Below, in pieces: positions 7,632 through 13,809 of a DNA stretch of 13,809 nucleotides. The number at the start of each line of letters is the position of its first letter. The first letter of the stretch is position 1. The stretch covers positions 1-13,809 of the forward strand of contig JANQJX010000092.1 in the NCBI GenBank assembly GCA_028281425.1, given 5' to 3'. The stretch comes from Simkania sp. Lineage in GTDB: Bacteria; Chlamydiota; Chlamydiia; Chlamydiales; Simkaniaceae. The notes beneath the pieces are model-generated. The model saw only the letters and a program-made list of their open reading frames with translations, did not search any database and was not told the origin of the DNA. The translations under genes and the position numbers were made by a program.

Positions 7632-7789
7632 GGGACTGCCTTGGACTGGGGATCATGATTTAAAAGATCTTTTTCTCTTGAGCTTGCATTTCGTATGCCC
7701 AATCTAAAAAAATCCACAGGCTCTGTTTCACTCACACATCCCATAAATTCTTTTAGGTGAGGTTGCAAACTTATCCCTTCGAGAATGTC
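7628..7789 (-). pseudogene. Start-less coding remnant containing dispersed repeat copy C
   Basis: A 53-codon frame on the minus strand runs from a TAA at 7792-7790 to a TGA at 7630-7628 with no plausible start. It includes HLKEFMGCVSETEPVDFF and continues RLGIRNASSREK. The section FMGCVSETEP recurs in copy A (as FMGCVSE) and copy D (as FMGCPSETEP). I read it as the tail of a decayed gene or element lying between the menD and tRNA genes. The intergenic stretch 7524-7879 otherwise holds only the hairpin at 7800-7836 and an AT-rich hairpin (ATCTAAA-AAA-TTTAGAT, 7599-7615). Confidence 0.4.
7717..7755 (-). repeat. Dispersed repeat copy C
   Basis: 7717-7732 (CAGGCTCTGTTTCACT) is identical to 11801-11816, and 7736-7749 (ACATCCCATAAATT) is identical to 11820-11833; the 3-nt linkers differ. 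In addition, 7726-7755 matches 96-125 (reverse complement) with one mismatch. This copy is therefore intermediate between copies A and D. Confidence 0.7.
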
Positions 7790-7799
7790 TTAAGTCTTG

Positions 7800-7836
7800 A
7801 AAAACACTTGCGCACGCCTTCCCGAAAGATGTGCGC
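7800..7836 (-). terminator. Probable rho-independent terminator of the men operon
   Basis: On the minus strand, GCGCAC (7836-7831) pairs with GTGCGC (7815-7810); within the 15-nt loop CTT/AAG can extend the structure. AAGTG and then TTTTT (7804-7800) follow. It is the only GC-rich hairpin between the menD stop and the tRNA gene and lies about 45 nt past the stop. Confidence 0.45.
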
Positions 7837-7879
7837 GGGTTAGGCTTGAGGTAAATCGCATCTCCTTTTGCGCTAATGA

Positions 7880-9661
7880 TCATTTTGGAGATTTTAAGTT
7901 GCTTCTTTCTGAAATAAAAAAAGGGATGCTTGCAAGGACCTCTTTGAGGTGAGAGATAAGCTTTTTTTGCAATATTACGCTCTCTTGTTGTTTGATTTTT
8001 ATTTCAATCATTTTTGGTTTTACATTGAAAGCATCAATGGCAGTTTCTATTTCATCAAGAGTTTCAATCAGCTGGTAGTTTAATTTAAAAAAAGAGGCGC
8101 TCTTTTTTAAATCCAAACCATGAGGAGTTGAGAAAAAGCGAGAGAAAGCCTTTTTTTTCTTTTCAATAGGCAAGAAAGAAAAAATCCCTCCTCCATCATT
8201 ATTGAGGATGATCAATAAAACAGAAAAATTTTCTTTTTTTATCTGAGCTAGAGCGGTGAGATCGTGAAGAAAGGTAAGGTCTCCTAAAACAGCAATCAAA
8301 GGTTTTTGTGCCCCTCTTGATAGGCCCATTGCTGTTGAGATGTTGCCATCAATCCCCGAAAGCCCCCGATTTCCAAAAATAGGTCCTAATTTTTTGTGCG
8401 TTTTGAAAAACATATCAGCGCATCGAATGGGCAAGCTGTTGCCCAAAAAAAGGGCTCTGCCTTCTAAAGAGGAAGAGGAAAGCGTGTAGAAAAAAGAGGC
8501 TTCTGTCAAGCTTTTGTATTCTTGAAAAAAAGAGGTAAGAGCAGTTGCAGTCAAACGATTCATTTCTTTCCAGGCATCAAGCCAAGAAGAAAAAGAGCGT
8601 CCTGGAAGGTAAGCGATGAGCTCTTGGATGAGCTTCCAAGGATTTGTAACAATACGATGAGTTGTCAAATGGGTGGGATCCACTCCAACATGGTGTTCGG
8701 TAACTAATGTATAGCTTTTTGGTTTTACAATTTCCAAGAGTTCAAGCAATTTCTTTGAAACAAAACGGTTTCCAAATTGGAGGATTGCATCGATGGTAAA
8801 GTCTTCGTTAAAAGAGCCTGCTTTTAAAATCAAATCAAAGTAAGAAATCATCCCTTCTGTCTCTTTATAAGAAGAGAGAGGGGACAAGATGTCTGGAAAA
8901 AGGGGCCATTGAAGAAGACGGGAAAGGGCAAATAAAGCATCGATTGAAAAATGGTGAGGCATTGCACCTACAATAATGATCCCTTTTTCATAGCGGCTTA
9001 AATCGTCGACAAGGCTTTCTATTTGATGGAGACTGAGGTTTTTATCACCTGGGGTAAATTCATAGGAAAAGGAAGGAGAAGTGCTTGTAAAAAGGGGAGA
9101 TGTTTCTATAGGTAGATCTGAGAAAAAAGGCTCTTGAAACATGCAATTAAGATGGACAGGTCCTTTAGGATGCGAGAGAGCATAGGAAAGAGCTGTTGCA
9201 ATTGTTGTATCGATAAAGGGCGCTTTGGTTTCTGAAGAAGGGCAAGGCACATCAACCTGAAAACGGATATAATTTTGAAAGATTTTGATTTGATCACACG
9301 TTTGATTGGCTCCACATTGACGTAGTTCAGGGGGTCTGTCTGCAGTGAGCAAAACAAGAGGGATATGATCCTGACTTGCTTCCATAACAGCGGGAAGCAA
9401 GTTTCCCACTGCTGTTCCTGAAGTTACGATAATAGCAGCAAGGTGATTTCCTCCTTTTACATAACCAAGAGCATGAAAACCAAGTCCTCTTTCATCGAAA
9501 TGGACAAATGTTTTAGCTAAAGGATGTTCACTGACTGCAAGTGTTAAAGGAGTTGAGCGAGATCCAGGAGCAATACAAAAATATCGGATTCCTTGATAAA
9601 CTAGAGTTTCAATCATTTGCTTTGCTCTTGCTTCGTTAAAAAGGGCTCTATTTTTTTTCAT
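7880..9661 (-). CDS. menD: MenD, SEPHCHC synthase (menaquinone biosynthesis)
   Basis: A 593-aa thiamine-diphosphate enzyme. It joins 2-oxoglutarate (with decarboxylation) to isochorismate, giving 2-succinyl-5-enolpyruvyl-6-hydroxy-3-cyclohexene-1-carboxylate. The N-terminal Pyr domain has CIAPGSRSTPL (29-39) and HFDERGLGFHALG with the cofactor-contacting Glu at 57, then VTSGTAVGNLLPAVMEA and LTADRPPELR...GANQT. The C-terminal PP domain has GNRGLSGIDGNISTA and the ThDP/Mg motif GDLTFLHD (from 460) to NNDGGGIF (487-494). It is slightly longer than E. coli MenD. The start is ATG9661, only 4 nt after the menF stop, so coupling is likely; GGAG about 11 nt upstream lies within the end of menF. It uses the product of its neighbour MenF. 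Last gene of the menG-menF-menD operon. Confidence 0.97.
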   Translation of the reverse strand: MKKNRALFNEARAKQMIETLVYQGIRYFCIAPGSRSTPLTLAVSEHPLAKTFVHFDERGLGFHALGYVKGGNHLAAIIVTSGTAVGNLLPAVMEASQDHIPLVLLTADRPPELRQCGANQTCDQIKIFQNYIRFQVDVPCPSSETKAPFIDTTIATALSYALSHPKGPVHLNCMFQEPFFSDLPIETSPLFTSTSPSFSYEFTPGDKNLSLHQIESLVDDLSRYEKGIIIVGAMPHHFSIDALFALSRLLQWPLFPDILSPLSSYKETEGMISYFDLILKAGSFNEDFTIDAILQFGNRFVSKKLLELLEIVKPKSYTLVTEHHVGVDPTHLTTHRIVTNPWKLIQELIAYLPGRSFSSWLDAWKEMNRLTATALTSFFQEYKSLTEASFFYTLSSSSLEGRALFLGNSLPIRCADMFFKTHKKLGPIFGNRGLSGIDGNISTAMGLSRGAQKPLIAVLGDLTFLHDLTALAQIKKENFSVLLIILNNDGGGIFSFLPIEKKKKAFSRFFSTPHGLDLKKSASFFKLNYQLIETLDEIETAIDAFNVKPKMIEIKIKQQESVILQKKLISHLKEVLASIPFFISERSNLKSPK

Positions 9662-9665
9662 GAGC

Positions 9666-10973
9666 CTAGGTTCTCCATAAAAAAAATTGAGAAATTTTAT
9701 CTTCTAATTCTTGCCATTCTCTTTCGGGATCAGATCCTATGACAATTCCAGTTCCAGAAAAAAGAGTTAAGTGATTGGATTGGATTAAAGCTGAGCGGAT
9801 AGCAACGATTTGATTGGCATGCTCTTTTGAGATCCAACCTATGGGAGCTCCATACCATCCTCGATCAAAGGTCTCTACTTGCTGGATATGGGAAAGGGCT
9901 TTTTCTCTTGGATAACCTCCTAGTGCAGGTGTAGGATGAAGCGCTTTTAAAAGGTCGATATCTTGAACGCCTTCTTTGAGATTGCCTTTAAAAGGACAAA
10001 AAAGGTGTTGAACGGTTTTTGTTTGAATGATTTGATTTTGGCTTGGCATGGAAAAATCTGTGCAAAGCTTGGTTAAATGTTTTTCGATCTCTTCTTTGAC
10101 GATTTGAAACTCTCTGAGTTCTTTGTCATTTTTTAGTAACTCTTCTTGCAATTTTTGGTCTTCATTTTCCGTTTTTCCTCGTTTTCTTGTTCCTGCAATT
10201 GCAGCTGTTTTAATTTTGTTGAGATCTCTCTCATAAAGAATTTCTGGACTTGCTCCGATAAAAGCAATTTCTGGGGAAAACTGAAACGCAAAAAGGGTTG
10301 AAGTTGGGGACTTTCCTTGGAGTTTTTTGCAAATCCCCAAAGGAGAAAGCCTTTTTTCAAATTGAAAAGAACAGCTACGAGCTAAAACGACTTTATCAAA
10401 CTCTTTTTTTTGAATAGACAAAAGCGTTTTTTCAAGATTTTTCTTCCACGAGTCATAAGGGGGAAAAAAGGCTTTTTTCGTTGGGGTTTTAAGAGGTTCT
10501 TTTAAAGGGGGAAGTTCAAAAATGATCTGCGTTATCTTTTGATCGATTTTCTCGTCATCGACTTGATGCATCGTTAAAACAAAAGAGCCTTTTTTTGCTT
10601 CTATTTCTATAAGAGGAAGGAAATAAGAACAAGAAGGGATCTCACCCCAGGTCTTTTCTTTTCGCTTAAAAAAATCGATACCCCCATAAAAACGGGGAGA
10701 GGAATCTGAAGAGATCAAGGAGGGAACTGTATCTAATCTTAAGGCTGTTCCAAAAGCCCCTATTTTTAAATCTTTTAAAGGCAGTTCGAAGTAAATTTTG
10801 GGGTAGAGTATTTGAGCTTTTAAAAAAGAGAGGAGATCAAAAGAAAAAAGAGGAATTTTAAAAGAGGTCAGAAAAAAACTTTTTTCTTTTAAGATCACTT
10901 TTTTACGTTTGAGACATATGACATTTTTCTTTTTTTCAATGCAATCTTTAAGGGCTAAAATAGATTTTGACAT
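9666..10973 (-). CDS. menF: Menaquinone-type isochorismate synthase MenF
   Basis: A 435-aa chorismate-utilising enzyme that converts chorismate to isochorismate, the committed step towards menaquinone (or a siderophore). The C-terminal catalytic domain has FDKVVLARS with Lys194 (the general-base lysine of the isochorismate synthase branch), FIGASPEILYER with Glu244, AIAGTRKRG, HPTPALGGYPRE (346-357), FDRGWYGAPIGW (369-380) and GTGIVIGSDPEREWQELEDK, which supplies Mg ligands. The N-terminal third is diverged, as usual. Direct linkage to menD and menG argues for menaquinone, not siderophore, supply. The start ATG10973 overlaps the end of menG by 19 nt, with GGAG about 10 nt upstream, indicating translational coupling. 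Confidence 0.95.
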   Translation of the reverse strand: MSKSILALKDCIEKKKNVICLKRKKVILKEKSFFLTSFKIPLFSFDLLSFLKAQILYPKIYFELPLKDLKIGAFGTALRLDTVPSLISSDSSPRFYGGIDFFKRKEKTWGEIPSCSYFLPLIEIEAKKGSFVLTMHQVDDEKIDQKITQIIFELPPLKEPLKTPTKKAFFPPYDSWKKNLEKTLLSIQKKEFDKVVLARSCSFQFEKRLSPLGICKKLQGKSPTSTLFAFQFSPEIAFIGASPEILYERDLNKIKTAAIAGTRKRGKTENEDQKLQEELLKNDKELREFQIVKEEIEKHLTKLCTDFSMPSQNQIIQTKTVQHLFCPFKGNLKEGVQDIDLLKALHPTPALGGYPREKALSHIQQVETFDRGWYGAPIGWISKEHANQIVAIRSALIQSNHLTLFSGTGIVIGSDPEREWQELEDKISQFFLWRT

Positions 10974-11695
10974 CTCACTTTCTCTCCTATATAAAGGGTT
11001 ACGATTCCGAAGGTCATTGGATAGGCTTTCACATGAACAAAACCTTGCTTTTTAAGAAACGTGCAAAAGGCTTTTCCATGTGGAAAAGTCTCGATGGTTT
11101 GATTGAGATATTGATAGGCCTTTTTATCTTTCGAGATCATTCCCCCAATATTTGGGAGAATGTGGCGAAGATAAAAAAGGTAAGACAGTTTAATCAAGCG
11201 ATTTTTAGGAATGGAAAACTCTAAAATAAGAAGGCGTCCGTTATCTTTTAAAACACGCATGCATTCTTCTAAACATTTATTGGTATCAAGCACATTACGA
11301 ATTCCAAAGGAAATGGTGATGCAATCAATCGAAGCATTTTCCATAGCGATATGGGTTGCATCCCCCTTTAAAAGAGTCATTTGATGAGCATAAGGCTTAT
11401 CGATGATTTTTTTTTGACCAATACGAAGCATTTTTTCTGAAAGATCTATTCCAAGAGCACTTTTCACTTGCTTTGCATGTTTTACAATTGCGATAAGCTG
11501 ATCAGCTGTTCCTGTTGCTAAGTCGAGAAGATAGATTTTTTGTTTTTTAGGAAGATGTTTAATGAGTTGCTTTCTCCAGTAGAAATCGGTTCCAAATGAG
11601 AGGATATGATTGAGAAGATCATAAGAAGGAGAAATTTGGTCAAACACCTTCCAAACATTTTTTCGTAAGTGATTTGTAGATTTTTTTTGATTCAC
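10955..11695 (-). CDS. menG: Demethylmenaquinone methyltransferase MenG/UbiE
   Basis: A 246-aa class I SAM-dependent methyltransferase that performs the last step of menaquinone synthesis (and C-methylation of ubiquinone precursors in organisms that have them). Visible motifs: VFDQISPSYDLLNHILSFG (17-35) and WRKQLI; SAM motif I LLDLATGTAD (56-65); the acidic GIDLSEKML; SFGIRNVLDTNKCLEECMRVLKDNGRLLILEFS; and the late QYLNQTIETFPHG. The start is GTG11695 with AGGA 5 nt upstream; homology begins within the first residues, so a later start is unlikely. First gene of the men operon; its end overlaps menF. The men context favours the name menG. A small ORF ends 31 nt upstream on the same strand. 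Confidence 0.95.
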   Translation of the reverse strand: MNQKKSTNHLRKNVWKVFDQISPSYDLLNHILSFGTDFYWRKQLIKHLPKKQKIYLLDLATGTADQLIAIVKHAKQVKSALGIDLSEKMLRIGQKKIIDKPYAHQMTLLKGDATHIAMENASIDCITISFGIRNVLDTNKCLEECMRVLKDNGRLLILEFSIPKNRLIKLSYLFYLRHILPNIGGMISKDKKAYQYLNQTIETFPHGKAFCTFLKKQGFVHVKAYPMTFGIVTLYIGEKVRCQNLF

Positions 11696-11726
11696 AAAAT
11701 TCCTATAGAAGAAAATTAAAACTTTA

Positions 11727-11930
11727 TCAAATAAGAGAAAAGAAAAACAAGTTTTTAGAACACTTTGGAATCATTTTTACGCTAGCTCCAGAAAAATAAG
11801 CAGGCTCTGTTTCACTGGGACATCCCATAAATTGTCGAGGATAAAGCCTAAAAACAAACTGTCCCCTTTTTTCCCAGAGCTTATAAGCAATAGAAGCTAA
11901 CCGACTTAAAGATCCAGATTCTACCACCAT
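11727..11930 (-). CDS. Small hypothetical ORF (67 aa) carrying dispersed repeat motif
   Basis: An open frame upstream of menG, same strand. ATG11930 gives 67 aa; an in-frame TTG11948 would give 73. No domain or signal peptide is recognised. The middle, LYPRQFMGCPSETEPAYF, is the best-preserved version of the peptide seen in fragments at 96-125, 773-833 and 7717-7755. It may be an intact small gene of which the others are relics, or itself a fragment. The Shine-Dalgarno is poor. The 31-nt gap to menG would allow co-transcription. Moderately coding-like; function unknown. Confidence 0.35.
   Translation of the reverse strand: MVVESGSLSRLASIAYKLWEKRGQFVFRLYPRQFMGCPSETEPAYFSGASVKMIPKCSKNLFFFSLI
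11785..11845 (-). repeat. Dispersed repeat copy D
   Basis: Shares 30 of 33 positions with copy C (11801-11833 against 7717-7749). It also shares an adjoining block (TTATCCTCGA, AATTTAT and a later ATTTTTCT) with copy B over about 60 nt. It lies inside the 67-aa ORF. Confidence 0.65.
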
Positions 11931-11988
11931 TTTTTCATTTGAATCCAAATTTTTTTAATTTAAGCAATTCATAGGTGGTGTCAAATTT

Positions 11989-12216
11989 TTATTTATCCTT
12001 TATTCTTTCAAGATGGGATTCATAAGGGCCATCAGGGATGTCTTCTGTTGGTAACATTTCTGGATTTCCACGGCATTCATGAGCATCCTTAAATTGTTCA
12101 TACAAAAGTTCTCTTTCATTGACATGATTTGTTTTTTCTTCTGGATCTTCAGGATTGGAATACAATCCAAAAGTAAAAAGAAAGAAAAAAACAAAAAAAC
12201 GAAATAACAAAATCAT
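11989..12216 (-). CDS. Small putative exported protein, 75 aa
   Basis: Begins MILLFRFFVFFFLFTFGLYS, a very hydrophobic signal-peptide-like segment with one Arg. A hydrophilic acidic region follows, with many Glu, Asp and Pro (from NPEDPEEK to the C-terminal ESHLERIKDK) and one Cys. A signal peptidase cut after about residue 20 would leave a roughly 55-residue periplasmic or secreted peptide. No lipobox is seen. ATG12216 is preferred; an in-frame TTG12225 adds three residues. No strong Shine-Dalgarno is present. Divergent from brnQ and upstream of the men operon on the same strand. No family is recognised. Confidence 0.55.
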   Translation of the reverse strand: MILLFRFFVFFFLFTFGLYSNPEDPEEKTNHVNERELLYEQFKDAHECRGNPEMLPTEDIPDGPYESHLERIKDK

Positions 12217-12261
12217 AATAACCAAAAAGATGTTTGTTTTAAATAAATCAAAAAAAATGAC

Positions 12262-12288
12262 TTTTCAAAAATTTTTATTTTTTGAAAA
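12262..12288. other. AT-rich perfect dyad in the divergent intergenic region
   Basis: TTTTCAAAAA (12262-12271) and TTTTTGAAAA (12279-12288) are perfect 10-nt inverted repeats separated by 7 nt, followed by C and then TTTTTT. It lies between the divergent 75-aa gene and brnQ, so an operator is as likely as a weak terminator. Low sequence complexity makes chance occurrence plausible. Confidence 0.3.
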
Positions 12289-12438
12289 CTTTTTTAACTG
12301 CCTTTCCTCACGATTAAAAGTTCAATTTTTGCACACTTTATATGGAAAAGAGATAAAAATCAATTGAGGAAGAAAATTTTTTGGACACAACATAAAAATG
12401 TGGGCTAGTAAAAAAAAGTGGTAAAGTAGATAATTATT

Positions 12439-12479
12439 TATAATAAGTTTGATCCATGGAAGCTTATACATGCTATAGT
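12439..12479 (+). promoter_or_regulatory. Candidate promoter elements for brnQ
   Basis: A perfect TATAAT lies at 12439-12444, but without a good -35 at normal spacing. A second candidate is an extended -10, TGCTATAGT (12471-12479), with TTGATC at 12449-12454 (19-nt spacer). The latter ends about 30 nt before the brnQ ATG. Neither is decisive. The rest of 12217-12509 holds nothing else apart from the dyad. Confidence 0.3.
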
Positions 12480-12509
12480 TCTTATATTCGTTGATCCTGA
12501 AGCTTTTTC

Positions 12510-13622
12510 ATGAAAACCCATTTTAATTATGAATTACTGCCACTTACTATTGCGGTCTTCTCGATGTTTTTCGGGGCAGGGAATACTATCTTTCCCCTTC
12601 TTATTGGGATACAAACCAAAGCTCAATTTGGTTGGGCTTTTTGTGGGTTAATTCTAACTGCAGTTTGTGGACCTCTATTAGGATTAGTCACTGCTACATT
12701 GTTTTGCGGCCATTCGAAGGAATTTTTTACTCGTTTTGGAAAAGTCCTTGGCTTTATTTTAATGGGGTTTTCTTTAGCTCTCCTTGGCCCTTTCGCTGTT
12801 TTACCTCGTTGTACAGTGGTCGCTTATGCAGCAACGCAACCTATTTTTCCCTTTTTATCTCTTACTCTATTTGCTATTTTGTTTACTGCTTTTGCTTTAA
12901 TTTGTTGTTATAAAGAGAGTTTTCTTTTTACGATACTTGGATACATTTTATCTCCTTTATTAGTTGGATGTTTACTTCTTATTATCTATCAAGGATTGAC
13001 TTCTGATCAATCTTTAGCACCGTCTACTTTTAGCCGAGGAGAAGCCTTTCGGATGGGAATGTTTACGGGATATGATACGATGGATTTAATTGCTGCGATC
13101 TTTTTTTCTGCGGGCATTTGGAATATGATATCGATCCGTTATCCCAATAATCCGAAAAAAGCACTAGGAATGACCCTGAAAGCGGGAATATTAGGATGCC
13201 TATTGCTTGGAGCGATTTACTTTGGATTGGGGTATACAGCAGCATTATACGGCGCTTCTTTAGTAGATATTTTACCGCAGAATGTCATTAGCTTTCTAGC
13301 TATATTAACCTTGGGGCCAAAATTAAGCCTTGTTGCCAATGCAGCAGTAGCGCTTGCTTGTCTTACGACTGTGATCAGCTTGACAATGACGATAAGTGAT
13401 ATTCTTGCAAAAGAATTATTTCCAAAATGGATTTCCTATAAAAAATCTTGTTTTTTTATTTTGGTAATTACAGCATCTATGACTAATATTGGATTTGATA
13501 TGATTATGCATATGATTCACTCTATTGTATCTGTTTGTTATCCAGTTATTATTCTTCTTACTTTTTTTAATATTGTTTATAAAATTAGGATAATAAAAAA
13601 ATCCCCTCGCACTCCGAAGTAA
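12510..13622 (+). CDS. brnQ: BrnQ/LIVCS-family branched-chain amino acid transport protein
   Basis: A 370-aa multispanning inner-membrane carrier of the LIVCS family, expected to import Leu, Ile or Val with Na+ or H+. The N-terminus AVFSMFFGAGNTIFPLLIG (15-33) is the family signature. Other motifs are PFAVLPRCTVVAYA and GYDTMDLIAAIFF (186-198). About ten membrane segments can be counted. It is shorter than the ~440 aa of E. coli BrnQ: after IVSVCYPVIILLTFFNIVYKI it ends with a basic tail, so the usual final two helices seem to be missing. The frame ends cleanly and a hairpin follows, so this may be normal for the lineage. ATG12510 is chosen because the signature starts close behind; the ribosome site is weak. 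A single-gene unit. Confidence 0.93.
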   Translation: MKTHFNYELLPLTIAVFSMFFGAGNTIFPLLIGIQTKAQFGWAFCGLILTAVCGPLLGLVTATLFCGHSKEFFTRFGKVLGFILMGFSLALLGPFAVLPRCTVVAYAATQPIFPFLSLTLFAILFTAFALICCYKESFLFTILGYILSPLLVGCLLLIIYQGLTSDQSLAPSTFSRGEAFRMGMFTGYDTMDLIAAIFFSAGIWNMISIRYPNNPKKALGMTLKAGILGCLLLGAIYFGLGYTAALYGASLVDILPQNVISFLAILTLGPKLSLVANAAVALACLTTVISLTMTISDILAKELFPKWISYKKSCFFILVITASMTNIGFDMIMHMIHSIVSVCYPVIILLTFFNIVYKIRIIKKSPRTPK

Positions 13623-13641
13623 AAAGTCCGATTTATGAGTT

Positions 13642-13671
13642 AAACTCCAAATTGCTACCAATTTGGGGTTT
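13642..13671 (+). terminator. Hairpin terminator candidate after brnQ
   Basis: AAACTCCAAATT (13642-13653) pairs fully with AATTTGGGGTTT (13660-13671), counting one T-G wobble, around a 6-nt loop. It starts 19 nt after the brnQ stop. The tail (GATGATTG) is not T-rich, so termination could be weak or the structure could serve mRNA stability. Confidence 0.5.
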
Positions 13672-13710
13672 GATGATTGAAATTGGCATAAGCTGACTTA
13701 AGCAGTTCTA

Positions 13711-13809
13711 TTTAACGCGAGTTGCGGATTCACCAACTTATTTTTTAAATCAGACTCGGCTTCTTGTCACACATAGAATATGCCGTGAATCCCGCGACTC
13801 AATGGATAA
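13711..13809. repeat. Right arm of perfect 99-bp terminal inverted repeat
   Basis: Exact reverse complement of 1-99, reaching the last base of the window. Inward of it lie TAGAACTGC on the complementary strand instead of the repeat A sequence found at the left arm, so the two ends sit in different local contexts. It carries the same internal imperfect palindrome (arms at 13785-13800 and 13719-13733). Confidence 0.95.

Noticed and set aside
12155..12367. 70-aa plus-strand Lys-rich ORF
   Set aside because: Mostly poly-A/T translation, antisense to the signal-peptide gene, with no ribosome site; unlikely to be real.
1..13809. CRISPR array, integrase/transposase or toxin-antitoxin pair
   Set aside because: No regularly spaced repeats and no protein with recombinase, Cas or toxin motifs were seen; the four-copy repeat is irregularly spaced and degenerate.

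Overview
The window is AT-rich, roughly 36% GC by eye. It carries a gene set best explained by a chlamydia-related bacterium (phylum Chlamydiota, probably an amoeba-associated 'environmental' lineage such as Parachlamydiaceae or Rhabdochlamydiaceae). The main pointer is leuS followed directly by the Kdo transferase gene waaA. From memory this pair is also adjacent in Chlamydia trachomatis (leuS CT209, gseA CT208). The assignment is by inference; no rRNA or other decisive marker is present.

Layout. (1) 1-99 is one arm of a perfect 99-bp inverted repeat whose other arm is 13711-13809, so the window begins and ends in the same element in opposite orientation. (2) 246-740 (+) is a Dps ferritin-like protein. 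(3) 913-3136 (-) is a two-gene unit: a 481-aa protein of unknown function, then a TerC-family membrane protein, ending in a clear hairpin plus T-run terminator. (4) 3432-7523 (+) holds leuS (TTG start), waaA and an initiator tRNA-fMet. (5) 7524-7879 is a gene-poor stretch holding coding remnants, one copy of a dispersed repeat and a probable terminator. (6) 7880-11695 (-) is a tight menG-menF-menD operon of the o-succinylbenzoate menaquinone pathway. It is preceded on the same strand by two small ORFs, one with a signal-peptide-like N-terminus. (7) 12510-13622 (+) is a BrnQ-type branched-chain amino acid carrier, followed by a hairpin and the right repeat arm.

Two layers of repeats are not explained by the genes. 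The first is the 99-bp terminal element, which itself contains an imperfect 15/16-nt inverted repeat and so resembles a small palindromic mobile element. The second is a degenerate dispersed sequence in four intergenic places (about 96-125, 773-833, 7717-7755, 11785-11845). Its best-preserved frame encodes peptides around FMGCVSETEP. Two of these copies, in the same orientation, bracket the men operon next to the tRNA gene, which suggests a gain/loss module.

Functionally the genes cover iron and oxidative protection (Dps), metal handling (TerC), translation (LeuRS, tRNA-fMet), lipooligosaccharide core synthesis (WaaA), respiratory quinone synthesis (MenG, MenF, MenD) and amino acid uptake (BrnQ). 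There is no CRISPR array, rRNA gene, transposase or phage gene.
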